A stretch of DNA of 64,000 nt from assembly GCF_040499845.1 (NCBI RefSeq), contig NZ_CP159342.1:3906001-3970000 (forward strand), read 5' to 3'. Positions within the stretch are counted from its first letter, which is position 1. Every line of letters begins with the position of its first letter. This document shows positions 37,651 through 45,643 of this stretch, piece by piece. The DNA is from Micromonospora sp. CCTCC AA 2012012. GTDB lineage: Bacteria > Actinomycetota > Actinomycetes > Mycobacteriales > Micromonosporaceae. The position numbers and the translations under genes are program-made. The notes under the pieces were generated by a model. It was not told the DNA's origin, did not search any database, and was given only the letters and a program-made list of their open reading frames with translations.

Positions 37651-38477
37651 TTGCGGCCGGTCCGGGCGGTGGCCACCCGCGCCCCGCCGCCGACCAGCAG
37701 GAGCACGCCGGCCCCGGCGAGCACGTACCACCAGGTGTCCACGCCGGTGCCGGCCTGGCCGCCGGTGCCGCTGGGCACGCCGCCCGGAGCGGAGTGCAGA
37801 CCGGTGATGGTCTGGGCGACCAGCTTGAGGTTCTTGCCCTCGGCGGAACCGATCGCGTAGACGATCGTGGCGGTGCCCTCCTTGAGGTTGAGGTCGGCCG
37901 GGCCGATCGCCACGGTGTCCGTGCCGGCCAGCACCACGTCGGCCTTCACGGTGCCCGCGTCGACGTCCGCCTTGGCCTCCTTGGGGTTGGTCAGGCCCTC
38001 GAAGACGGGCTTGCCACCGGCGCGTACGTCGACCGCCGGGGCGGCGGCGGTGTGCCGGACGATCAGCCGGGCCTTGCCCGCGCCCACCTTCGAGGTGTCG
38101 TTGACGAACGGGGTGATCTCCGGCTTGCCGTCGGCGCTGAGGTGGGCGGCGAGGCTGATGTTGGCGCCACCGGGCACCTTGGCGTCGTCCACCTTGAGGA
38201 TGGCCTTGTCGACGGCCTCGCCCGGCTTGGTCAGCGCGATGTCGTAGTCACCGGCCGGCAGGCTCAGCGGGCCCGCCACGTCGCCCGGCTTGAAGTTGTC
38301 CAGCGTCTTCTTGCCGTTGACGTAGACGTCGACGGGGGTGTCCGGGATGCCGTGCACGACGGAGACCTTGGACGAGGCGGCGTACGCGGGGCTCATGGTG
38401 GCCGCGCCGACGCCGGCGAAGGTCAGGGCGGCCACCGCGCCGCCCGCGGCGACCCGACGGAAGATCGAAAGCTGCAT
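37647..38477 (-). CDS. Secreted DUF4397 surface protein with C-terminal anchor
   Basis: 276 aa from ATG 38477 (CAGGAGGCAGACA upstream, strong). Signal peptide 1-33 (ends SPAYA), DUF4397 domains of beta-sandwich type (KVSVVHGIPDTPVDVYVNG; second half RLIVRHTAAAPAVDVRAGGK), then a Gly/Thr spacer, a single hydrophobic helix (WWYVLAGAGVLLLVGGGA) and a basic tail (ARTGRK). This is the layout of a sortase substrate, yet no LPxTG is present before the helix; the segment reads GGQAGTGVDTWW. It probably coats the cell surface. Its gene is divergent from an ECF sigma-factor gene. Confidence 0.88.
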   Translation of the reverse strand: MQLSIFRRVAAGGAVAALTFAGVGAATMSPAYAASSKVSVVHGIPDTPVDVYVNGKKTLDNFKPGDVAGPLSLPAGDYDIALTKPGEAVDKAILKVDDAKVPGGANISLAAHLSADGKPEITPFVNDTSKVGAGKARLIVRHTAAAPAVDVRAGGKPVFEGLTNPKEAKADVDAGTVKADVVLAGTDTVAIGPADLNLKEGTATIVYAIGSAEGKNLKLVAQTITGLHSAPGGVPSGTGGQAGTGVDTWWYVLAGAGVLLLVGGGARVATARTGRK

Positions 38478-38718
38478 TGTCTGCCTCCTGCTGGTTGATG
38501 CTGATTCGTCAGGCCTGGCTTGCAGAACGGGATACGCCACCGTCCGGACCCCCGGATGCAGCCGGATCCAATTTCTTTTTCTTCGCCCCGGACGCATCCG
38601 GACCGGCCCTCGGCGACGAAGAACAGGTGAGACGGCTGGGACACGGAGGCACCGGGAAAGTGGGGCGGAGGCTGTGGGAGTTACAGTCGGGCATGCCCCA
38701 CGGAAGGCGAACCGCCCG

Positions 38719-39324
38719 GTGACGGCGGTACGACAGGAACCTGAGCCTCCACCCCCGGACGACCTGGCGGAGCGGTTCCGCGCGGGCGACGAGTTCGCCC
38801 TGCGGGAGGCGTACGACCGCTTCGGCCGGGCGGTGCTCCACCTGGCCACCAGCACGCTGGCCAACCGCAGCGACGCGGAGGACGTGACCCAGGCGACGTT
38901 CGTCGCCGCCTGGCTGGGGCGGGACACCTTCGACCCGGCCAAGGGGTCACTGATCGGCTGGCTGCTCGGCATCGGTCGGCGCAAGGTGATCGACCGGCTC
39001 CGCGCGGCGGCCCGGGAGACCCGGGTGGTCGAGACGGTCAAGCAGCTGCCCGAGCCGGTCTCCACCGGCCCCGACCCGGACACCGTGGTCGACCGGCTGG
39101 TGGTCGCCGACGAGCTGGCCCGGCTCCCCGACGACCAGCGCCGGATGCTGGAGCTGGCCTTCTACGACGACCTGACACACCAGCAGATATCGACCGTGAC
39201 CGGAGTGCCGCTCGGGACGGTCAAGAGCCACATCCGACGCGGCATGGCGAGCCTGAAACGCAGATGGGAGGTGGACGGTGCAGCACCTGGATCACGACCG
39301 GCTGGTCTTTCTGGCGCTCGGTGA
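38719..39324 (+). CDS. ECF RNA polymerase sigma factor (SigK-like)
   Basis: 201 aa from GTG 38719 (GGAAGG upstream). Sigma-2 region (FGRAVLHLATSTLANRSDAEDVTQATFVAAW) and sigma-4 helix-turn-helix (LTHQQISTVTGVPLGTVKSHIRRGMASLKRRW) are both clear. The last 47 bp overlap the anti-sigma gene, so the two are made together. It likely controls the divergent DUF4397-sortase pair and itself. I found no convincing ECF -35/-10 pair in the 241-bp spacer, which contains a striking A-rich tract (complement of 38569-38586). Confidence 0.93.
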   Translation: MTAVRQEPEPPPPDDLAERFRAGDEFALREAYDRFGRAVLHLATSTLANRSDAEDVTQATFVAAWLGRDTFDPAKGSLIGWLLGIGRRKVIDRLRAAARETRVVETVKQLPEPVSTGPDPDTVVDRLVVADELARLPDDQRRMLELAFYDDLTHQQISTVTGVPLGTVKSHIRRGMASLKRRWEVDGAAPGSRPAGLSGAR

Positions 39325-40054
39325 GAGCGGGGCGGAGGACGGTGAGGCCGCCCACCTCGAGGGCTGCGACCACTGCCGGACGGAGCTGGAGAGCCTTCAG
39401 CATGTGGCCGGGATCGGCGCGGAGACCCAGGGTCTCGGCGACCTGCCCGAGCCGCCGGACCACGTCTGGCAGGGCATCATGGCCGAGATCCGGGCCGCCG
39501 AGGAGCTGCCGTCGCTGAGCGAGCGGCGGGGACCGCAGGCCCCGGCCGCCGCGGAGGGCGCGTCGGCTCCGGCGGTCACCCCGGTACGTCCCCGGCGGCC
39601 GGGCCGCTGGTCGCGCTGGGCGGTCACCGCGGTCACCGCCGCGGCCGCCGCCGCGATCGGTGTGGTCGGCACGGCCGCCGTGCTGCGGTCGACCGACGTC
39701 GACCAGCCCGCTCCGGCGCCGGCGGTGCTGGCCAGCGCGCCGCTGTCGGCGTACGGGTCGACGCCGAAGGACGCCAACGGGGACGCGCGGGTGCTGGGCG
39801 ACAACCAGTTGCACCTGCACGTCGCGAATCTCCCGAAGGTTCCGGGGTACTACGAGGTCTGGCTGATCGATCCGACGACGATGAAGATGTTCTCGGTCGG
39901 TACGCTGAGCAAGGACTCGGGAGACGAACTTCTGCCGATACCATCGAACGTGGATCTCCGCAGGTTCACGGTCGTCGACGTCTCCGCCGAGCAGTACGAC
40001 AACAAGCCCGCCCACTCCGGCGACAGTCTGCTGAGGGGCACCCTGACGGGCTGA
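39278..40054 (+). CDS. Membrane anti-sigma factor (RskA-like, zinc-binding)
   Basis: 258 aa from GTG 39278 (GGGAGG upstream), starting inside the sigma gene. N-terminal anti-sigma domain with HxxxCxxC (His26, Cys30, Cys33: AAHLEGCDHC), a single membrane helix near residues 110-135 (WAVTAVTAAAAAAIGVVGTAAVL) and an extracytoplasmic RskA domain (LHLHVANLPKVPGYYEVWLID...). It should hold the ECF sigma factor inactive until an outside signal triggers proteolysis, as known for RskA/RsiK systems. Confidence 0.93.
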   Translation: MQHLDHDRLVFLALGESGAEDGEAAHLEGCDHCRTELESLQHVAGIGAETQGLGDLPEPPDHVWQGIMAEIRAAEELPSLSERRGPQAPAAAEGASAPAVTPVRPRRPGRWSRWAVTAVTAAAAAAIGVVGTAAVLRSTDVDQPAPAPAVLASAPLSAYGSTPKDANGDARVLGDNQLHLHVANLPKVPGYYEVWLIDPTTMKMFSVGTLSKDSGDELLPIPSNVDLRRFTVVDVSAEQYDNKPAHSGDSLLRGTLTG

Positions 40055-40092
40055 TCGGCGGGCCGGCTCAGCTCCCCGGCCCGCCGATCAGC
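40050..40092. terminator. Strong hairpin overlapping the anti-sigma stop
   Basis: Perfect 17-bp inverted repeat, arms 40050-40066 and 40076-40092, 9-nt loop. A second 8-bp stem (40093-40100 with 40111-40118) follows at once. It ends the sigma operon. Confidence 0.75.
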
Positions 40093-40127
40093 TCCCTTCC
40101 CACCGCACCGGGAAGGGAACCGGCACG

Positions 40128-40185
40128 CAGATACACGGAAAGAGTGGCCATCCCATGCGGAATGGCCACTCTTTCCGTGTATCTG
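40128..40185. terminator. Exceptionally long perfect hairpin between convergent genes
   Basis: Arms 40128-40151 and 40162-40185 are perfectly complementary over 24 bp with a 10-nt loop. It is much less GC-rich than its surroundings (core GATACACGGAAAGAGTGGCC). It lies 49 bp beyond the etfA stop. Probably a bidirectional terminator; the length and composition also allow a stable RNA or a mobile palindrome. Confidence 0.7.
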
Positions 40186-40233
40186 GCAGGTCCGGTCGGG
40201 GCGTCGCCGACGGCGGCGCCCCGACCGGGTGGG

Positions 40234-41193
40234 TCACTTGCGCTTGCGGATCTCGTCGGCGGCCTGCGGGACGATCTTGAACAGGTCGCCGACCACGCCG
40301 AAGTCGGCCAGCTCGAAGATCGGGGCCTCGCCGTCCTTGTTCACGGCGACGATCGTCTTCGAGGTCTGCATGCCGGCCCGGTGCTGGATCGCGCCGGAGA
40401 TGCCCAGCGCGACGTAGAGCTGCGGGGAGACCGTCTTGCCGGTCTGGCCCACCTGGAACTGGTGCGGGTAGTAGCCGGAGTCGACGGCCGCGCGGGACGC
40501 GCCGACGGCGCCGCCGAGCAGGTCGGCCAGCTCCTCGACCAGCTTGAAGTTGTCGGCGTTGCCGACGCCGCGACCACCGGAGACGACGATGCCGGCCTCG
40601 GTGAGCTCCGGGCGGGAGCCCTTCTGCTCGGCGACCCGCTCGACGACCTTGGCCAGCTTGTCGGCGTCGGTGACGGCGACGGTGAGCTGCTCGACGGCCG
40701 GGGTGGCCGGCGCCGGGGTCGGGTTGACCGAGTTGGGCCGGACGGTGACCAGCGGCAGGCCCTTGGTGACCTTGGACTTGACGATGGTGGAGCCGGCGAA
40801 GGCGACCTGGGTCGCGGTGCCGTCGGCGTCCAGGCCGACCACGTCGGTCAAGATGCCGTTGTCCAGCTTGACGGCCAGCCGGGCGGCGATCTCCTTGCCC
40901 TCCTGGGCGGAGGCGAGCAGCACGGCGGCGGGCTGCACCCGCGTGACCAGCTCGGCCAGCACGGTGGCCTTGGGGGCCACCAGGTAGCCGTCGATCTCGT
41001 CACCCTCGGCGGCGTAGATCTTCTCCGCGCCGTACTCGCCCAGCTTGGCGCTCAGCGCCTCGGCGGCACCGGTGCCACCGAGCACCACCGCGCTGGGGGT
41101 GCCCAGCTCGCGGGCGAGGGTGAGCATCTCCAGGGTGACCTTCTTGACGCCGAATTCCTTGGTGGCTTCGACGACGACGAGAACCTCAGACAT
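40234..41193 (-). CDS. etfA: Electron transfer flavoprotein subunit alpha
   Basis: 319 aa from ATG 41193 (GAGAGG upstream). N-terminal half [25 protein letters not shown]-terminal FAD-binding signature [27 protein letters not shown]. With EtfB it carries electrons from acyl-CoA and similar dehydrogenases to the membrane quinone pool. It lies 12 bp downstream of etfB. Confidence 0.97.
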   Translation of the reverse strand: MSEVLVVVEATKEFGVKKVTLEMLTLARELGTPSAVVLGGTGAAEALSAKLGEYGAEKIYAAEGDEIDGYLVAPKATVLAELVTRVQPAAVLLASAQEGKEIAARLAVKLDNGILTDVVGLDADGTATQVAFAGSTIVKSKVTKGLPLVTVRPNSVNPTPAPATPAVEQLTVAVTDADKLAKVVERVAEQKGSRPELTEAGIVVSGGRGVGNADNFKLVEELADLLGGAVGASRAAVDSGYYPHQFQVGQTGKTVSPQLYVALGISGAIQHRAGMQTSKTIVAVNKDGEAPIFELADFGVVGDLFKIVPQAADEIRKRK

Positions 41194-41205
41194 GGTTCAG
41201 ACCTC

Positions 41206-41985
41206 TCACACGAACTTCTCGGTGGCGAGGAACTCGACCAGCTTGACGCCGCCCTCGCCCTCGTCAGTGATCTTGGCGCCGCCGGAGCGCGGCGGACGCT
41301 TGGTGTGCTCCAGCACGGCGCTGGTCGCGCCGTCGAAGCCCACCTCGGCCGGGGCGACACCGAGGTCACCCAGGGAGAGGGTCTGCACCGGCTTCTTCTT
41401 GGCGGCCATGATGCCCTTGAAGGACGGGTAGCGCGGCTCGTTGATGGTGTCCCAGACGGAGACCACGGCGGGGGTCGAGGCGGTGACCACCTCGTAGCCC
41501 TCCTCGGTCTGCCGCTCGACGGTCAGCGTGCCGCCGTCGACGGTGAGCTTGCGCGCGCCGGTGAGGGCGGCGACGCCCAGCCGCTCGGCGATCATGTGCG
41601 GCATGACCTGGACCCGGCCGTCGGTCGACTCGGCGCCGCAGATCACCAGGTCGGCACCCAGCTGACCGAGCGCGGCGGCGAGCACCTTCGAGGTGGCCAC
41701 GGCGCAGGATCCGTGCAGGGCGTCGTCCACCACGTGCACGGCCTTGTCGGGGCCCATGGAGAGCGCCTTGCGGATCGACTCGGTCGCCCGGTCCGGACCC
41801 ATGGTCAGGATGGTGACCTCGCCACCGTGCGCTTCCTTGATCTTCAACGCCTCTTCGATGGCGTACTCGTCCATCTCGTTGATGACGTTGTTCGCCGAAC
41901 CGCGGTCGACGGTGTTGTCGTCAGAACGCAGGTTGCGGTCCGCGCCCGAATCGGGCACCTGCTTGACGAGTACGACGATGTTCAT
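41206..41985 (-). CDS. etfB: Electron transfer flavoprotein subunit beta
   Basis: 259 aa from ATG 41985. Typical EtfB start (MNIVVLVKQVPDSGADRNLRSDDNTVDR), the NEMDEYAIEEALKI stretch, the AMP-binding region and the ETF-beta loop AALTGARKL. First gene of the pair. A palindrome lies about 115 bp upstream and may be an operator. Confidence 0.97.
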   Translation of the reverse strand: MNIVVLVKQVPDSGADRNLRSDDNTVDRGSANNVINEMDEYAIEEALKIKEAHGGEVTILTMGPDRATESIRKALSMGPDKAVHVVDDALHGSCAVATSKVLAAALGQLGADLVICGAESTDGRVQVMPHMIAERLGVAALTGARKLTVDGGTLTVERQTEEGYEVVTASTPAVVSVWDTINEPRYPSFKGIMAAKKKPVQTLSLGDLGVAPAEVGFDGATSAVLEHTKRPPRSGGAKITDEGEGGVKLVEFLATEKFV

Positions 41986-42099
41986 CGCGCTTCGACGACC
42001 CTCCTGTTGGTGTTGCGATCACTCGCCCGGTCTCGGGCGCAGCCTCCCGCGTGACTTAACGGTCGGTCAACCGCGGGCTGCTGTGCAGTTGCCCACGGC

Positions 42100-42125
42100 G
42101 CAATGTTACCCGCAAGTAGCATTGC
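42100..42125. promoter_or_regulatory. Candidate operator upstream of etfBA
   Basis: Interrupted palindrome with arms GCAATG (42100-42105) and CATTGC (42120-42125) and inner TAC/GTA pairing around CCCGCAA. The TTACCCGCAAGTA core resembles operators of TetR-type regulators of fatty-acid degradation as I remember them; that link is inference. Confidence 0.35.
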
Positions 42126-42174
42126 CTCCCCGGAGCCTCAGGGTGACACAGCTCACCGCCGCCTGCCGCGCGGG

Positions 42175-42199
42175 GTAAACTCCCAATTCGGGAGGTTAC
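42175..42199 (+). promoter_or_regulatory. Hairpin that would hide the ribosome-binding site of the next ORF
   Basis: GTAAACTCCC (42175-42184) and GGGAGGTTAC (42190-42199) pair at 9 of 10 positions around a 5-nt loop. The 3' arm contains the GGGAGG of the ORF starting at 42204, so folding would block translation. Confidence 0.5.
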
Positions 42200-42203
42200 G
42201 CAC

Positions 42204-42401
42204 ATGTCGGAAATCAGCGACCGCTCGCCGGCCGGACGGACGGCGCGCGGTGTGGACGCCGCCCGCCAGGCCTGTCGACGGATGCTGCCGGACACCTACC
42301 GGTGCGCCTGCGGTCGGATCCGCGACCGGTGCGTACGGGCCAACGTGCGGGCGCTCTGGTCCCCCGGCCAGGTCACGCCGGCTCGGCCAGCGCGGACCTG
42401 A
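42204..42401 (+). CDS. Small Cys-containing hypothetical protein
   Basis: 65 aa from ATG 42204, eight nt after a GGGAGG that lies within a hairpin. The sequence is basic, with four Cys residues in the second half (RQACRRML, RCACGRIRDRC), which could bind a metal. No family is recognised. Its last 29 bp overlap the convergent hypothetical gene. The good ribosome-binding site supports it, but composition alone does not prove coding. Confidence 0.45.
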   Translation: MSEISDRSPAGRTARGVDAARQACRRMLPDTYRCACGRIRDRCVRANVRALWSPGQVTPARPART

Positions 42402-42777
42402 TCCGCTCGATGACCGCCGCCTCCGCCGGCACCACCCCCCGGTGCACCTCGGCCACCCGGTCCGCGGCGGCCAGCACCACCGACCGGTACGCGTCGAGGT
42501 CGGCCGGGGACTTCGCCCGCAGGATCTCCACCGCCCGCCCCAGCGCCGCCAGCACCACCGACTCGATCTCCAGCGCGGAGTCCCGCGACAGCTGCGGCAG
42601 CGGACCGGTGGTGAGCGCCTGCTTCACCACCCCGCTGGCCGCGTCGAGGGCGCCGGAGGCGGCGATGCTCTCCCGCACCATGGCCAACATCCCGGGGTCG
42701 GCGTTCGAGACCAGGAAGACGGCGCCGAACGCCCCCGTCTTCAGGGTCAACTGCTCCTCCGCCGTCAACGGCTCCAT
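42373..42777 (-). CDS. Hypothetical alpha-helical protein
   Basis: 134 aa from ATG 42777. A GTG at 42783 overlaps the GNAT stop (GTGA) and would add two residues; both are possible. I do not recognise the family. The sequence is almost all helical (TAEEQLTLKTGAFGAVFLVSNADPG..., ALEIESVVLAALGRAVEIL, YRSVVLAAADRVAEVHRG), acidic and soluble. It is translationally linked to the GNAT gene upstream, so a shared role is likely but not known. Confidence 0.7.
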   Translation of the reverse strand: MEPLTAEEQLTLKTGAFGAVFLVSNADPGMLAMVRESIAASGALDAASGVVKQALTTGPLPQLSRDSALEIESVVLAALGRAVEILRAKSPADLDAYRSVVLAAADRVAEVHRGVVPAEAAVIERIRSALAEPA

Positions 42778-42779
42778 GA

Positions 42780-43577
42780 TCACGGAGTGTAGACGTACGG
42801 GGTGGTCGTGGTGACCGCTACGAGCCCGAGCCGCTCCAGGATCGGCCGGCTGTCCGGTGAGCAGTCCACCTGGAGCAACGTCTTCCCGCGCTGCTCGGCC
42901 AGCCGCGCCCGGTACGCCACCAGCGCCCGGTAGACGCCCCGGCGCCGCCACTGCGGCAGCGTCAAGCCGCCCCAGAGGGTGGCGAAGCCGGTGCCGGCGA
43001 TGTATCGGATCCAGCCGGCGCTGACCACCGTCTCCCCGGCCTCGGCCACCACCACCGTGATCGACTGCGGGTCGGCCGCGATCTCCTTCGCCAGCCCGGT
43101 GACCAGGTGACTCCGGTCGTCGTGCCAGACCTCCTCCTCCATCGCGGCGATCCGCTCCAGGTCCTCCCGGGTGGTCACCTCGCGCAGGCGTACCCCGTCG
43201 GGCGGGGTCGGGACGGCGCCGGCCAGGGCCGCGACCGGGCCGACCACCACGGTCTCCTCGTCCTCCGGGACGAACCCGGCGGCGCGCAGCCGGTCGGCCA
43301 GGTCGGCGGGCTCGTCGTGGCCGTTGAGCTTCCACTCCACCGCCTCGCCACGCCCCCGGAAGAACTCCACCTGCCGGGCGATCAGCGCGTCCAGCTCCGC
43401 CCCGGCCAGCCCGTCCAACGTGCGGTACGTGAGGAAACCGCGCTGGTCGAGGCCGAGGATCCGGACCAGCGGGCCGTCCCGCTCGACGGTCACGCCCGCC
43501 GGCAGCGGGTCCGGGATCTCCGGGCGGATCTGGCTGTCATAGGCGTCCCGCAACGTACGCGCGTCAAGATCGGTCAT
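42780..43577 (-). CDS. GNAT-family acetyltransferase
   Basis: 265 aa from ATG 43577. An N-terminal half of about 125 residues (VEWKLNGHDEPADLADRLRAAGF...) precedes the GNAT fold (about 128-262), with the acetyl-CoA loop in GGLTLPQWRRRGVYRALVAYR (motif A Q-x-x-R-x-G). The C-terminal beta strand ends LERLGLVAVTTTTPYVY. The substrate is unknown. It precedes the helical hypothetical gene on the same strand. Confidence 0.88.
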   Translation of the reverse strand: MTDLDARTLRDAYDSQIRPEIPDPLPAGVTVERDGPLVRILGLDQRGFLTYRTLDGLAGAELDALIARQVEFFRGRGEAVEWKLNGHDEPADLADRLRAAGFVPEDEETVVVGPVAALAGAVPTPPDGVRLREVTTREDLERIAAMEEEVWHDDRSHLVTGLAKEIAADPQSITVVVAEAGETVVSAGWIRYIAGTGFATLWGGLTLPQWRRRGVYRALVAYRARLAEQRGKTLLQVDCSPDSRPILERLGLVAVTTTTPYVYTP

Positions 43578-43618
43578 CCCTCCAGGCTAGGCAGCGGGCA
43601 AAGCGGATAATCGACGAT

Positions 43619-44005
43619 GTGTGGGAGGCGATCAGGCGGTGGTTCGACCCGCGCGAGCTGCGGTCGGTGGGCACCACCCCCGACTACCGCTTCTCGCTGG
43701 CCAACGAGCGGACCTTCCTCGCCTGGCTGCGCACCGGCCTGGCGTTCATCGCCGGCGGGCTGGCCGCCGCCCAGTTCCTGCCGCCGTTGCCGTTGGCCCA
43801 CCTGCGCGAGGTGATCGCCGTCGCGCTGCTGCTGCTCGGCGGCGCGGTCGCGGTGCGCGCCGTGGACCACTGGGCGCGGACCGAACGGGCCATCCGGCTC
43901 GGCGAGGAGCTGCCCGCCTCCCGCTTCCCCGCGGTGCTGGCCCTCGCCGTGGCGCTCGGCGCGCTGCTCCTGATCGCCGCCGTGCTGGCCCGGGCGATCG
44001 GGTGA
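43619..44005 (+). CDS. DUF202 (YidH-like) membrane protein
   Basis: 128 aa from GTG 43619. DUF202 signature FSLANERTFLAWLRTGLAFIAGGLA, with three helices (about 35-55, 62-85 and 103-125). Function unknown in the literature as far as I know. Its TGA overlaps the GTG of a second, shorter relative, forming a two-gene unit. Confidence 0.88.
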   Translation: MWEAIRRWFDPRELRSVGTTPDYRFSLANERTFLAWLRTGLAFIAGGLAAAQFLPPLPLAHLREVIAVALLLLGGAVAVRAVDHWARTERAIRLGEELPASRFPAVLALAVALGALLLIAAVLARAIG

Positions 44006-44301
44006 CCGGCGACCCGGGGCTCCAGCCGCAGCGCACCCGGCTGGCCTGGCGGCGCACCCTGCTGTCGTTCACCGTCGTCGCCGCCCTCCTGGTCCGGCTC
44101 GCCGCCACCGGCTCCACGACGGGCGCGCTGCTGGCCGGGGCGAGCGTGCTGACCTGGCTCGGCGTGCTCGTCGCGGACTGGCACCGGGCCACCGGCGCCG
44201 GGGCACGCCGGGTCCGGCGCTGGTCCTTCCCGCTGACCGCGCTGGCCGCCGCCGGGATGGCCCTGCTCGGGGTGCTGGTGGTGCTGGTCCGCACGCCCTG
44301 A
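44002..44301 (+). CDS. Second DUF202-like membrane protein
   Basis: 99 aa from GTG 44002, overlapping the previous stop (GTGA). Short relative of the preceding protein: QPQRTRLAWRRTLLSFTVVAALLVRLA matches the DUF202 motif LANERTxLAWxRT in diverged form. Three helices. The pair may form a heteromer in the membrane (inferred). Confidence 0.85.
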   Translation: MTGDPGLQPQRTRLAWRRTLLSFTVVAALLVRLAATGSTTGALLAGASVLTWLGVLVADWHRATGAGARRVRRWSFPLTALAAAGMALLGVLVVLVRTP

Positions 44302-44419
44302 CCGGACCGGCCGGTGCTGGTCCGGGCACGCTGACCGGACCGGCCGGTGCCGAGCCGGACGCGGCGACCGGTCGGCCGCGGGCTGCGCCGGACCGCCCCG
44401 GTGGTCCATGATGTCCGGC

Positions 44420-44827
44420 ATGGTTCGCCTGTACGGGCTTCTCTTCCTGGCCGAGGTCGTGCTCGGCATCTGCGCCCTGATCAGCTGCCTCTCCGCCGAG
44501 GAGGGCCAGATCCGGGCGCTGCCCCGGATCGCCTGGGTGCTGATCATCCTGATCTTCCCGCTGGTCGGGTCGATCGCCTGGTTCGTCGCCGGCCGGGAGC
44601 CGGCCGGCGACCGCCCGCGCACCGCCCGGCCGGTCGGGAACGGTTTCGCCGAGCCCGACCGCCGCCGCCAGGTCGCCCCGGACGACGACCCCGAATTCCT
44701 CAGCTCTCTCGCCGAGCGGTCCCGGCAGCAGGACCGGGAACTCTTCAGCCGCTGGGAGGAGGACCTGCGCCGCCGCGAGGACGAGCTGCGCCGCCGGGAC
44801 GGCGAGCAGGACCGGCCGGAGGTCTGA
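44420..44827 (+). CDS. PLDc_N-type small membrane protein
   Basis: 135 aa from ATG 44420 (MVRLYGLLFLAEVVLG); ATGs at 44408 and 44411 are also in frame. Two helices (about 1-22 and 36-56, with the IAWVLIILIFPLVGSIAWFVAGR motif of the phospholipase D N-terminal domain family) precede a charged, helical tail likely to be a coiled coil (SLAERSRQQDRELFSRWEEDLRRREDELRRRDGE). It lacks any phospholipase catalytic HKD motif. Convergent with the ABC permease gene, only 6 bp away. Confidence 0.82.
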   Translation: MVRLYGLLFLAEVVLGICALISCLSAEEGQIRALPRIAWVLIILIFPLVGSIAWFVAGREPAGDRPRTARPVGNGFAEPDRRRQVAPDDDPEFLSSLAERSRQQDRELFSRWEEDLRRREDELRRRDGEQDRPEV

Positions 44828-44833
44828 ACCCGC

Positions 44834-45643
44834 TCACACCCGACGTCGGAGGCCGCGTACCGCCAGCGGGGCGAAGACGGCGAGGATGACCGCGGCCCAG
44901 AGCAGCGACCTGACGGTCGGCCCGGCCACCGGACCGCCGATCAGCATGCCGCGCAGCGCGTCGGCCAGGATGGTCACCGGGTTGACCTCGACCCACCGCT
45001 GGAGCCAGGACGGCATGGTGTCGGTCGGGACGAAGGCGTTGCTGGTGAAGGTGAGCGGGAAGATCACCATGAAGCCGAAGATCTGCACCTTCTCCGGCTC
45101 GCTGACCAGCACCCCGACCAGCACCGAGAGCCACGAGAAGGCCAACGAGAAGGCCAGCAGCAGCGCGAACGCGCCCAGCAGACCGACCGGCCCGTTGCCC
45201 AGCCGGAAGCCGAGGATCGCGCCCACGCCGATCAGCAGCGACACCGACCAGGCCTGCTTGACCGTGTCGGCGAGGATCCGGCCGGCCAGCGGCGCCCAGC
45301 GGGCGATCGGCAGCGCCTGCAACCGGTCGAAGACCCCCTTGGTCAGGTCGTTGTTCAGCCCGAACCCGGTGGTCATGGTGGCGAAGAAGGCGTTCTGCAC
45401 GATGATGCCGGGCAGCGCGAACTTCAGGTAGTCGCCGGGGCTGCCCGAGATCGCGCCACCGAAGACGTACGTGAAGAGCAGCACGAACATCACCGGCTGG
45501 ATGCTCAGGTCGAGCAGCTCCATCGGGTTGTGCTTGATCTGCACCAGGCTGCGCCAGGCCAGGGTGAGGGTGTGCCGCACCCCGGCGGCGAGGCCCGGCC
45601 GGCGGGCCGAGGCCAGCGGGGCGGCGACGGTGACGGCGGTCAT
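44834..45643 (-). CDS. ABC-2 type permease (DrrB-like)
   Basis: 269 aa from ATG 45643, which overlaps the stop of the ATPase gene (ATGA). Six helices and the ABC-2 signatures PVMFVLLFTYVFGGAI and NAFVPTDTMPSWLQRWVEVNPVT. With the ATPase it forms a DrrAB-like exporter for a hydrophobic compound or lipid; no biosynthetic genes nearby reveal the cargo. Confidence 0.92.
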   Translation of the reverse strand: MTAVTVAAPLASARRPGLAAGVRHTLTLAWRSLVQIKHNPMELLDLSIQPVMFVLLFTYVFGGAISGSPGDYLKFALPGIIVQNAFFATMTTGFGLNNDLTKGVFDRLQALPIARWAPLAGRILADTVKQAWSVSLLIGVGAILGFRLGNGPVGLLGAFALLLAFSLAFSWLSVLVGVLVSEPEKVQIFGFMVIFPLTFTSNAFVPTDTMPSWLQRWVEVNPVTILADALRGMLIGGPVAGPTVRSLLWAAVILAVFAPLAVRGLRRRV

